Assembly: GCA_902464345.1 (NCBI GenBank)
Contig: CABQJA010000075.1
Location: 1 to 9,912 of the forward strand
Direction of reading: 5' to 3'
From: an uncultured Clostridium sp.
GTDB taxonomy: Bacteria; Bacillota; Clostridia; Lachnospirales; Lachnospiraceae
DNA: 9,912 bases
Position 1 is the first letter of the stretch; every line of letters starts with the position of its first letter. Shown piece by piece: positions 1-5,954 of the stretch. The position numbers and the translations under genes were made by a program. Under the pieces are notes generated by a model. The model was not told the DNA's origin. It saw nothing but the letters and a program-made list of their open reading frames with translations, and made no database searches.

Positions 1-23
1 CACTCAAAGATGATGAGTGCTAT
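1..23. promoter_or_regulatory. CIRCE operator (HrcA binding site), left edge cut by the window
   Basis: The family consensus is TTAGCACTC-N9-GAGTGCTAA. The window opens with CACTC (1-5), has exactly nine bases (6-14), then GAGTGCTAT (15-23), so the right arm matches 8 of 9 positions and the left arm is present from its fifth base on. The first four bases of the left arm, and presumably the promoter, lie outside the window. CIRCE is bound by the repressor HrcA, whose activity depends on GroEL, giving heat-shock induction. It sits 37 bp before groES, the usual place. Confidence 0.93.
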
Positions 24-59
24 TAAAACGAGAGCAATATGAATAAGGAGGAATATAAA

Positions 60-347
60 ATGAAATTAGTACCATTAGGTGACAAGGTTGTATTAAAGCA
101 GTTGGTAGCAGAAGAGACTACAAAGTCAGGAATCGTACTTCCTGGACAGGCTAAGGAAAAGCCACAGCAGGCAGAGGTTATTGCAGTAGGACCTGGAGCA
201 GAAGTAGACGGAAAGATCGTTCCGATGCAGGTAAAGGTTGGCGACAAGGTTGTTTATTCCAAGTACGTAGGCACAGAGCTGAAGCTGGAGGATGAAGATT
301 ATACCATCGTAAAGCAGGCAGATATTCTGGCAATTATTGAAGATTAA
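60..347 (+). CDS. groES: Co-chaperonin GroES (Hsp10)
   Basis: Cytosolic 95-residue co-chaperonin that forms the seven-membered lid of the GroEL folding chamber. The sequence opens MKLVPLGDKVVLK and contains the mobile loop that docks on GroEL at about residues 17-33 (EETTKSGIVLPG), then the KVGDKVVYSKYVGTE core and a DILAIIED end. The length fits the family. An in-frame ATG at 39 would add seven residues (MNKEEYK), but these are encoded by the ribosome binding site itself (AAGGAGG, 45-51) and are absent from the family, so the ATG at 60 is the start. The CIRCE site upstream and groEL 41 bp downstream make this a standard HrcA-controlled operon. Nothing odd is visible. Confidence 0.97.
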   Translation: MKLVPLGDKVVLKQLVAEETTKSGIVLPGQAKEKPQQAEVIAVGPGAEVDGKIVPMQVKVGDKVVYSKYVGTELKLEDEDYTIVKQADILAIIED

Positions 348-388
348 TGGAAATATAAATCATAACAGAATGAATTGGAGGAATTAAA

Positions 389-2011
389 ATGGCAAAGGAA
401 ATTAAGTATGGCGCAGAAGCCAGAAAGGCTTTGGAAGCCGGAGTAAATCAGTTAGCAGATACCGTTCGTGTAACGTTAGGACCAAAAGGAAGAAATGTAG
501 TGCTGAGCAAATCCTATGGCACACCGTTGATCACCAATGATGGTGTTACAATTGCCAAGGATATTGAACTGGAAGATGCATTTGAAAACATGGGTGCACA
601 GATCGTTAAGGAAGTAGCAACCAAGACAAATGATGTTGCCGGTGATGGTACAACAACAGCAACGGTTCTGGCACAGGCTATGATCAATGCAGGTATGAAG
701 AACCTGGCAGCCGGTGCAAATCCGATTATCTTAAGAAAAGGTATGAAGAAGGCATGCGATACAGCAGTTGATGCATTAAAGGATATGAGTGATAAGATCA
801 GCGGCAAGGAGCAGATCGCAAGAGTTGCATCTATTTCAGCCGGTGACGAGGAAGTCGGTCAGCTGGTAGCAGATGCTATGGAAAAGGTTTCTTCTAATGG
901 TGTAATCACAATTGAAGAGTCCAAGACCATGAAGACAGAGCTGGATCTGGTAGAAGGTATGCAGTTTGATCGTGGTTATGTATCCGCATATATGTGTACA
1001 GATATGGAAAAGATGGTTGCAGAGCTGGATAATCCATACATCCTGATTACAGATAAGAAGATTTCAAATATTCAGGATATTCTTCCATTACTGGAGAGCA
1101 TTGTTCAGAGCGGTTCCCGTCTTCTGATCATTGCAGAGGATGTAGAAGGTGAAGCACTGACAACTCTGATCGTTAATAAGTTAAGAGGTACCTTCAATGT
1201 AGTAGCTGTCAAGGCACCTGGTTATGGTGACCGCAGAAAGGCTATGCTGGAGGATATCGCAATCCTGACCGGTGGTAAGGTAATCTCTGAAGAGGTTGGT
1301 CTGGACCTGAAGGATACTACACTGGAAGATCTTGGTCGTGCAAAGAGCGTTAAGGTTGAAAAGGAAAATACCGTTATTGTTGACGGCGCAGGTGCAAAGG
1401 AAGATATTCAGGCAAGAATCGGTCAGATCAAGATGCAGCTTGAAAATACAACTTCTGAATTTGATAAAGAAAAATTACAGGAACGTCTGGCTAAGTTATC
1501 CGGTGGTGTAGGTGTAATCCGTGTAGGTGCAGCTACAGAGACTGAGATGAAGGAAGCTAAGCTTCGTCTGGAGGATGCTTTGGCAGCTACCAGAGCAGCC
1601 GTTGAAGAAGGTATCATCTGCGGCGGTGGTTCTGCTTACATCCATGCAAGCAAGAAGGTTGCAGAACTGGCAGCAACTCTGTCCGGTGATGAGAAGACAG
1701 GTGCAGAGATCATTCTGAAGGCACTGGAAGCTCCGTTATATCACATTGCATCCAATGCTGGTCTGGAAGGCCCTGTTATCATTAATAAGGTATATGAATC
1801 AGAACCTGGTGTAGGCTTTGATGCATTAAATGAAACCTATGTAAATATGGTAGATGCCGGAATCATCGACCCTGTAAAGGTAACACGTTCCGCATTACAG
1901 AACGCAACATCTGTAGCATCTACTCTGTTAACAACAGAATCTGTAGTAGCAGAAATTAAAGAAGATACTCCGGCAGCCCCTCAGATGGGCGGCGGCATGG
2001 GAATGATGTAA
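389..2011 (+). CDS. groEL: Chaperonin GroEL (Hsp60)
   Basis: ATP-driven 60-kDa chaperonin subunit, forming double seven-membered rings that enclose unfolded proteins with GroES. The 540 residues match the family length. Visible marks are the phosphate-binding N terminus (VTLGPKGRNVVL, about 28-39), the conserved Asp in LITNDGVTIAKD (residue 51), the ATP motif GDGTTTATVLA (85-95), the apical substrate- and GroES-binding domain (about 190-370), the equatorial return motif EEGIICGGGSAY, and the Gly/Met-rich tail GGGMGMM. The ATG at 389 follows GGAGG (377-381) with seven bases between. It is the second gene of the CIRCE-controlled operon and is followed by a strong terminator 31 bp after the stop. 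No anomaly seen. Confidence 0.98.
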   Translation: MAKEIKYGAEARKALEAGVNQLADTVRVTLGPKGRNVVLSKSYGTPLITNDGVTIAKDIELEDAFENMGAQIVKEVATKTNDVAGDGTTTATVLAQAMINAGMKNLAAGANPIILRKGMKKACDTAVDALKDMSDKISGKEQIARVASISAGDEEVGQLVADAMEKVSSNGVITIEESKTMKTELDLVEGMQFDRGYVSAYMCTDMEKMVAELDNPYILITDKKISNIQDILPLLESIVQSGSRLLIIAEDVEGEALTTLIVNKLRGTFNVVAVKAPGYGDRRKAMLEDIAILTGGKVISEEVGLDLKDTTLEDLGRAKSVKVEKENTVIVDGAGAKEDIQARIGQIKMQLENTTSEFDKEKLQERLAKLSGGVGVIRVGAATETEMKEAKLRLEDALAATRAAVEEGIICGGGSAYIHASKKVAELAATLSGDEKTGAEIILKALEAPLYHIASNAGLEGPVIINKVYESEPGVGFDALNETYVNMVDAGIIDPVKVTRSALQNATSVASTLLTTESVVAEIKEDTPAAPQMGGGMGMM

Positions 2012-2041
2012 ACGCATAGCGACTCATGCAGACATGAAGGA

Positions 2042-2083
2042 ACGAAGGCTCCGCCTGTTTACAGGCAGGAGCCTTCGTTTTTT
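2042..2083 (+). terminator. Intrinsic terminator of the groESL operon
   Basis: The arms ACGAAGGCTCC+GCCTG (2042-2057) and CAGGC-A-GGAGCCTTCGT (2062-2078) pair over 16 bp with one bulged A (2067) and a TTTA loop, followed by six T (2078-2083). This GC-rich stem with a U tract 31 bp after groEL is a textbook rho-independent terminator. Confidence 0.93.
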
Positions 2084-2088
2084 CATGG

Positions 2089-2133
2089 ATATATGAGTGC
2101 AACGAATACCGAGCCGGAGGCGAGGTAGCATGA
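2089..2133. repeat. 45-bp direct repeat, copy 1
   Basis: Positions 2089-2133 are identical over 45 bases to 2159-2203, with a period of 70 bp and a 25-bp unique spacer (2134-2158). The unit starts ATATATGAGTGC and contains CCGAGCCGGAGGCGAGG, more GC-rich than the AT-rich intergenic DNA around it. Its right end runs into GCATGAGTCGC (2128-2138), an exact 11-bp inverted match to GCGACTCATGC (2019-2029) just after the groEL stop, so the terminator and this copy are flanked by inverted arms. No coding function is supported. It resembles a short dispersed intergenic repeat, but that class is inferred, not shown by one window. Confidence 0.85.
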
Positions 2134-2158
2134 GTCGCGGCAAGGTGACTTGCAAGTC

Positions 2159-2203
2159 ATATATGAGTGCAACGAATACCGAGCCGGAGGCGAGGTAGCA
2201 TGA
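2159..2203. repeat. 45-bp direct repeat, copy 2
   Basis: Exact second copy of the unit at 2089-2133. It is preceded by a perfect 12-bp palindrome GACTTGCAAGTC (2147-2158) in the spacer, and its junction forms another palindrome, TCATATATGA (2157-2166). The copy ends only nine bases before the promoter -35 element at 2212. Confidence 0.85.
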
Positions 2204-2211
2204 ATTAACAC

Positions 2212-2240
2212 TTGTCATTTTAAACGTTCACTTGTATAAT
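2212..2240 (+). promoter_or_regulatory. Sigma-A type promoter for the HExxH protein / HTH unit
   Basis: TTGTCA (2212-2217) and a perfect TATAAT (2235-2240) are separated by 17 bp, the optimum. Start of transcription would be near 2247, about 49 bp before the gene at 2296. An inverted pair AAACGTT (2222-2228) and AACGTTT (2248-2254) lies inside the spacer and just after the -10, where a repressor could bind. Confidence 0.8.
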
Positions 2241-2295
2241 ATTAATTAACGTTTCAAATAGGAGAGGTTCTTGATTTGGGTGAAGGGAGCTGCGT

Positions 2296-2763
2296 ATGGT
2301 AAACGGACTGAATACAAGTGACCGGTATATAGTGGGTGTTTCCAATGTCCCATATGTATCACCGGTAAATACGGAAAACAATGTCGAAAATTCTGAAAAG
2401 GTAAAACCGGTAGAATGTCAGACCTGTAAGAATCGGAAATACGTAGACGGTTCTGATGAGGCAGATGTTTCGTTTAAAGCACCGGGACATATTGCACCGG
2501 GACAGTCCTACGCGACGGTTATGTCACATGAGCAGGAGCACGTTGCGAATGCCAGACAGAAGGCATCCGGGGGGAATGCAAGACTGTTGTCAGCAACGGT
2601 ATCTCTGAAGCTTGGCGTATGTCCGGAATGCGGACGGACATATGTTGCCGGAGGAACTACCAGGACCAGAATCGAATATACAGAAGATAACCCATATGAT
2701 AAGGGAAGAAAAACAATTGAGGGAAGTTTTCTTGCCGGACAGAACATAGACAAAACAGCGTAG
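2296..2763 (+). CDS. Small Cys-rich protein with HExxH motif, putative SprA-like metalloprotease
   Basis: A 155-residue protein with no signal peptide and no membrane segment, so probably cytosolic. Visible: a CxxC at C41-C44, a conserved-looking block CKNRKYVDGSDEADVSFKAP (44-63), a classical zinc-protease signature H78-E-Q-E-H82, and a second CPEC at C109-C112. The order CxxC, YVDGSDD, VSFK, then VMxHEQEH recalls the SprA-related putative metalloprotease family as I remember it; this is recall, not a search. The four Cys could make a structural zinc site and HExxH a catalytic one; both are inference. The first 35 residues and the tail look disordered. The ATG at 2296 follows AAGGGAG (2283-2289) at six bases. 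It is the first gene after a strong promoter, 18 bp before the HTH gene, so the two are probably co-transcribed. The substrate is unknown. Confidence 0.6.
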   Translation: MVNGLNTSDRYIVGVSNVPYVSPVNTENNVENSEKVKPVECQTCKNRKYVDGSDEADVSFKAPGHIAPGQSYATVMSHEQEHVANARQKASGGNARLLSATVSLKLGVCPECGRTYVAGGTTRTRIEYTEDNPYDKGRKTIEGSFLAGQNIDKTA

Positions 2764-2781
2764 AAAGAAGGATGAAAAGGC

Positions 2782-3582
2782 GTGCAGTACGAGTATTTAT
2801 TTGTTGACAGAAAACGGATTGGCAGTAATATTGAGGCGATCATGAAGGATCGTAAATGTACGAAGGTGACATTATCTCAGGCAATGAATATATCCAGACC
2901 GACGTTGGATGCGTTTTTACGGGGCGATATTCATAATGCCGGAAAATATGATGAATATATTCGGAGATTGTTGGTGTATATGCAGGTATCGGATACCGTG
3001 CTTAATAATTATAAATCATTGCCGGATGTAAAAAAGATGCGCTGTAACAGTATTCAGAAGGATGAAGTACAGAAGGGTATTCGCGGAAAACAGCTGACTC
3101 TGGTTTCCGATATGTCCTATCGGGCAGCTTATAATACCTGTAAGAAGCTGGCAGAGGACGGAGAAGAAGGCTTTGTGATTTCTTATCAGATTCCGGATGC
3201 CACAAAGATTTTAGGTGAAATGACAGAAGCATATCCGGATCTTTATATCGGAGTTGCGGATGTTATGAATAAAGAGGATGCAAGTCTTGCGGCGGACAGC
3301 GGAGCACGGTTTATTGTGACCAATTATGTGATCAAAGAGGTTGGCTCCTTCTGCAAGGACCGGGATATTTTCTGTGCGATGGGAGCTATGACTTTAACAG
3401 AGGTAAACGATGCATTGAATTACGGCAGTGATGCTGTGAATCTGTATCCGTATGAAGAGATTTCCCAGCCATTATTGAAAGCAATCCGGAGTGCATTTCC
3501 GAATGCTGTGCTGATGACAACGATAGATAAAAAAGAGGCATCAAAGCAGCAGGATGGACTTTTTGCGTTATTAGTTCGATAG
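2782..3582 (+). CDS. HTH regulator fused to a degenerate KDPG-aldolase-like domain
   Basis: 266 residues in two parts. Residues about 11-65 look like a Cro/CI-type helix-turn-helix (TLSQAMNISRPTLDAFLRGD at 30-49). Residues about 103-248 follow the KDPG/KHG aldolase (Eda) TIM-barrel order: GFVISYQIPDA (130-140), GVADVMNKED (157-166), GARFIVTN (174-181), MGAMTLTEV (200-208), GSDAVNLYPYE (215-225). By eye alignment the catalytic Glu becomes V132, the Schiff-base Lys becomes N220, and the phosphate-binding TGG becomes T-I-D near 247-249. So the barrel is probably non-catalytic and may bind a ligand or partner. The start is GTG at 2782: the frame is closed just upstream (TGA 2773) and AAGAAGG (2765-2771) lies ten bases before. 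A later ATG (residue 21) would cut into the HTH. Which genes it controls is unknown; its own operon is a natural guess. Confidence 0.65.
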   Translation: MQYEYLFVDRKRIGSNIEAIMKDRKCTKVTLSQAMNISRPTLDAFLRGDIHNAGKYDEYIRRLLVYMQVSDTVLNNYKSLPDVKKMRCNSIQKDEVQKGIRGKQLTLVSDMSYRAAYNTCKKLAEDGEEGFVISYQIPDATKILGEMTEAYPDLYIGVADVMNKEDASLAADSGARFIVTNYVIKEVGSFCKDRDIFCAMGAMTLTEVNDALNYGSDAVNLYPYEEISQPLLKAIRSAFPNAVLMTTIDKKEASKQQDGLFALLVR

Positions 3583-3588
3583 TAGATG

Positions 3589-3624
3589 AGCTGCCAGACG
3601 TAGTTTGTGGTTTTGGCAGCTTTT
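3589..3624 (+). terminator. Hairpin with short T tract between HTH gene and thyA
   Basis: AGCTGCCA (3589-3596) pairs perfectly with TGGCAGCT (3614-3621), leaving a 17-base loop, and is followed by four T (3621-3624) and a pyrimidine run. It begins seven bases after the HTH gene stop. The large loop and short T run suggest a weak or partial terminator. No convincing promoter is seen between it and thyA, so some read-through into thyA is likely. Confidence 0.55.
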
Positions 3625-3646
3625 CTCATGGTATACAGGAGGAAAT

Positions 3647-4477
3647 ATGAGTTTAGCGGATGATTTGTTTATAAAAATGTGCAGAGATATTCTGGATCAC
3701 GGATATAGCACGGAAGGAGAAAAGGTAAGACCGAAATGGGAGGATGGCACCTACGCTTACACGATCAAACGATTCGGTGTTGTCAACCGTTATGATCTGT
3801 CGAAGGAGTTTCCGGCATTGACACTTCGTAAGACCTATGTGAAGTCTGCGGTGGATGAGATGCTCTGGATCTGGCAGAAGAAGTCCAATAACATTCATGA
3901 TCTGCACAGTCATGTCTGGGATGAATGGGCAGATGCAGATGGTTCCATAGGAAAGGCATATGGCTATCAGCTGGGTGTAAAACATCAGTATAAAGAAGGA
4001 ATGATGGATCAGGTAGATCGTGTGATCTATGATCTGAAGAATAATCCATACAGTCGCCGGATCATGACGAATATATACGTACATCAGGATCTGCATGAGA
4101 TGAATCTGTATCCGTGTGCTTACAGCATGACATTTAATGTAACGGATGGCAGGCTGAATGCAATCCTGAATCAGCGGTCGCAGGATGTCCTGGCAGCGAA
4201 TAACTGGAATGTGGTTCAGTATGCGGTACTGGTATATATGCTGGCACAGGTATGTGATCTGAAGCCGGGAGAACTAGTTCATGTGATTGCGGATGCTCAT
4301 ATTTATGACAGACATGTGGATATTATCCGGGAGCTGATCGAGCGGCCGACCTATCCGGCACCGAAGTTTACATTGAATCCGGATATTCATGATTTCTATG
4401 ATTTCACTACAGATGATTTTACATTGGAGAATTATCAGGCGGGACCACAGATTAAGAATATACCGATTGCAGTATAA
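3647..4477 (+). CDS. thyA: Thymidylate synthase (ThyA type)
   Basis: Makes dTMP from dUMP using 5,10-methylene-tetrahydrofolate as carbon donor and reductant, releasing dihydrofolate; cytosolic homodimer. The 276 residues show the family marks: ELLWIWQ-like EMLWIWQKKSN, GKAYGYQLG, the RR of NPYSRRIMT, the nucleophile in NLYPCAYS, the dUMP-binding QRSQDV, the Asn of NNWNVVQYAVL, and DAHIYDRHVD with the His and Tyr that bind dUMP, ending in IPIAV. The residue after the catalytic Cys is Ala, where E. coli has His; as I recall B. subtilis ThyA has Val there, so this is a lineage trait and not decay. The open frame extends upstream to 3605, but AGGAGG (3637-3642) points to the ATG at 3647. The stop is 19 bp before dfrA, so the two form an operon: DHFR reduces the dihydrofolate made here. 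Confidence 0.96.
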   Translation: MSLADDLFIKMCRDILDHGYSTEGEKVRPKWEDGTYAYTIKRFGVVNRYDLSKEFPALTLRKTYVKSAVDEMLWIWQKKSNNIHDLHSHVWDEWADADGSIGKAYGYQLGVKHQYKEGMMDQVDRVIYDLKNNPYSRRIMTNIYVHQDLHEMNLYPCAYSMTFNVTDGRLNAILNQRSQDVLAANNWNVVQYAVLVYMLAQVCDLKPGELVHVIADAHIYDRHVDIIRELIERPTYPAPKFTLNPDIHDFYDFTTDDFTLENYQAGPQIKNIPIAV

Positions 4478-4496
4478 AAAGAGAGGTAATGTGAGG

Positions 4497-5006
4497 ATGA
4501 ATGCAATTGTAGCAGTTGACAACCGATGGGCGATCGGAAATAAAGGCGGCCTTCTGGTCCGGATTCCGATGGATCAGAAATTTTTCCGGGAAGTGACGAT
4601 GGGAAAGGTCGTAGTGCTTGGAAGAAAAACACTGTCCACGTTTCCGAACGGATTACCGCTTCAGGGAAGAACCAATATTATATTATCCCGGAATCAGAAT
4701 CTTCAGGTGAAAGGAGCGACCGTTGTTCATTCCAGGGAAGAACTGTTCGAGGAGCTGAAAAAATATAACAGCGAGGACATTTATGTGATCGGCGGCAGCA
4801 TGGTATATGATCTCCTGATTCCTTACTGCAGTCTGGTTCATGTGACGAAAATCGATTACCGCTATGCGGCAGATTCTTATTTCCCGAATCTGGATGAGCT
4901 GGAGGAATGGGAGATTACCGGAGAAAGCGATGAGAATACGTATTTTGATCTGGAATTTACCTTTTACCGGTATGAGAATAAACGTCCATTACCATTAGAA
5001 GTGTAG
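4497..5006 (+). CDS. dfrA: Dihydrofolate reductase
   Basis: Reduces dihydrofolate to tetrahydrofolate with NADPH, closing the cycle opened by thymidylate synthase next door. The 169 residues fit the family: MNAIVAVDNRWAIGNKGGLL at the start, the active-site acid D26 in IPMDQKFF, the NADPH loop LGRKTLSTFP (41-50), IILSRN, and VIGGSMVYDLL (97-107). The Trp that usually precedes this acid in the LPW motif of many DHFRs is Val here (V21). The frame runs upstream through the end of thyA, but homology begins at the ATG at 4497. GAGAGG (4481-4486) lies ten bases before it. A GTG at 4491 would add two residues and is a less likely alternative. No hairpin follows immediately; the next gene has its own promoter candidate. 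Confidence 0.93.
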   Translation: MNAIVAVDNRWAIGNKGGLLVRIPMDQKFFREVTMGKVVVLGRKTLSTFPNGLPLQGRTNIILSRNQNLQVKGATVVHSREELFEELKKYNSEDIYVIGGSMVYDLLIPYCSLVHVTKIDYRYAADSYFPNLDELEEWEITGESDENTYFDLEFTFYRYENKRPLPLEV

Positions 5007-5045
5007 GAAATGACAGGATATGTAAGAATATGAAGAAAAAGGTCT

Positions 5046-5073
5046 TTGATTTTCGGACAATTAATGATAAAAT
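5046..5073 (+). promoter_or_regulatory. Probable promoter for the NfnAB-like operon
   Basis: TTGATT (5046-5051) and TAAAAT (5068-5073), 16 bp apart, precede the gene at 5131 by 58 bp in a 124-bp AT-rich gap. The -35 has four of six and the -10 five of six consensus bases. No known operator is recognised. Confidence 0.5.
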
Positions 5074-5075
5074 AT

Positions 5076-5102
5076 CGCATATGTAGAGATACATGGCGTT
5101 TT
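5076..5102 (+). terminator. Weak hairpin with T tract before nfnA (terminator or leader structure)
   Basis: CGC-AT-ATGTA (5076-5085), loop GAGA, then TACAT-G-GCG (5090-5098) and TTTT (5099-5102). The stem is eight pairs interrupted by a 2x1 internal loop. It may be the weak terminator of thyA-dfrA, or a 5' leader hairpin of the following transcript, since it overlaps the predicted start site of the promoter at 5046-5073. Confidence 0.35.
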
Positions 5103-5130
5103 AAGTTTAGAAAGAAAGTAGGTTTATGAC

Positions 5131-5952
5131 ATGTACAAGATTATCAGTAAAGAAGTACTGAATCAGGCAGTGGAAATGATGGTAATACATGCCCCTTATG
5201 TAGCCAGAAAATGTGAGGCAGGGCAGTTTATCATTGTTCGTGTTGATGAGGATGGCGAGCGCGTTCCTTTAACAATTGCGGATTATGACAGAGAAGCTGA
5301 AACCGTTACGATTATTTATCAGGTAGTAGGATACTCGACACAGAAGCTCAGCGAGATGAAGGCAGGCGACTGTGTGGCAGATTTTGTCGGACCGCTTGGA
5401 CAGCCGGCACCGCTTCATAAGGTAGACCATGTAGTCGGTGTTGCAGGTGGCGTTGGCGCGGCTCCTTTGTATCCACAGCTGCGTAAGCTGCATGAAATGG
5501 GCGTAAAGGTTGATGTGATTATTGGTGGTCGAAGTGCAGAGTTTGTAATATTAAAAGAAAAATTTGAAAAGTTCTGTGATCACGTATATATTGCTACAGA
5601 TGACGGTAGTCTTGGTACCAAGGGCTTTGTAACGAATGTATTGTCTGATCTGATCGAGAATGGAGATAAGATTGATGAGGTAATCGCAATCGGACCATTG
5701 ATCATGATGAAGAATGTGGTAAAGGTAACTCAGCCGTTAAATATTCCGACTGCAGTATCCCTGAATCCGATTATGATCGACGGAACCGGTATGTGCGGCG
5801 GCTGTCGTGTCAGTGTTGGCGGTAAGACCAAGTTTGCATGTGTAGACGGACCGGACTTCAATGGTTTTGAAGTGGATTTTGATGAATGTATGAAACGTCA
5901 GACAATGTTTAAAGAAGAAGAACATCAGTGTAAGATAGGAAGAGGTGTATAG
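5131..5952 (+). CDS. nfnA: Ferredoxin-NADP+ oxidoreductase / sulfide dehydrogenase subunit, NfnA-like (FAD, [2Fe-2S])
   Basis: Small subunit of the NADH-dependent ferredoxin:NADP+ oxidoreductase family, which bifurcates electrons between NAD(H), NADP(H) and ferredoxin in anaerobes. 273 residues: a ferredoxin-reductase-like FAD domain with RVPLTIAD (44-51), an NAD-binding domain opening GVAGGVGAAPLYPQL (103-117), and the iron-sulfur motif at the C terminus with D217 and C222, C225, C237 (IDGTGMCGGCR, then FAC). An Asp plus three Cys is the ligand set known for the NfnA [2Fe-2S] cluster. It also resembles PyrK, but PyrK has four Cys and lies beside pyrD, which is absent here. Start: ATG at 5131 after AAAGTAGG (5115-5122). 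The stop is two bases before the partner gene, implying tight coupling and a complex. Confidence 0.88.
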   Translation: MYKIISKEVLNQAVEMMVIHAPYVARKCEAGQFIIVRVDEDGERVPLTIADYDREAETVTIIYQVVGYSTQKLSEMKAGDCVADFVGPLGQPAPLHKVDHVVGVAGGVGAAPLYPQLRKLHEMGVKVDVIIGGRSAEFVILKEKFEKFCDHVYIATDDGSLGTKGFVTNVLSDLIENGDKIDEVIAIGPLIMMKNVVKVTQPLNIPTAVSLNPIMIDGTGMCGGCRVSVGGKTKFACVDGPDFNGFEVDFDECMKRQTMFKEEEHQCKIGRGV

Positions 5953-5954
5953 AC

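Larger units (their letters stand above)
2019..2138. repeat. 11-bp inverted arms enclosing the groEL terminator and repeat copy 1
   Basis: GCGACTCATGC at 2019-2029 and its exact reverse complement GCATGAGTCGC at 2128-2138 bracket 98 bp that holds the terminator and most of repeat copy 1. The match does not extend by a further base on either side. This may be part of a larger dispersed repeat into which the terminator is built, or a chance pairing of repeat fragments. Confidence 0.5.

Noticed and set aside
2093..2128. Each 45-bp repeat contains ATG AGT GCA ... AGG TAG, an 11-codon frame (MSATNTEPEAR)
   Set aside because: No ribosome binding site precedes either copy and so short a frame is expected by chance; the repeat is better explained as non-coding.
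2134..2158. CRISPR-like spacing between the two 45-bp repeats
   Set aside because: Only two copies, a 25-bp spacer with its own palindrome, and no cas genes; not a CRISPR array.
2024..2218. 64-codon open frame on the - strand across the terminator and the two repeats
   Set aside because: It is made of terminator and repeat sequence, reads the two repeat copies in different frames (70-bp period), and has no good ribosome binding site.
3605..3646. Upstream extension of thyA by 14 residues
   Set aside because: The added residues overlap the hairpin and the AGGAGG site, and thymidylate synthase homology starts at the ATG at 3647.
4389..4496. Upstream extension of the dfrA frame by 36 residues into thyA
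   Set aside because: This part overlaps the conserved thyA C terminus in another frame and is not DHFR-like; the family start is at 4497.
5126..5161. Out-of-frame 11-codon ORF starting ATGACATGT over the nfnA start
   Set aside because: Its spacing to the weak AAAGTAGG site is shorter, and the downstream ATG at 5131 gives the conserved protein; likely chance.
5131..5952. Dihydroorotate dehydrogenase electron-transfer subunit PyrK
   Set aside because: Related fold, but the Asp plus three-Cys cluster motif and the adjacent glutamate-synthase-like subunit fit NfnA; no pyrD is present.
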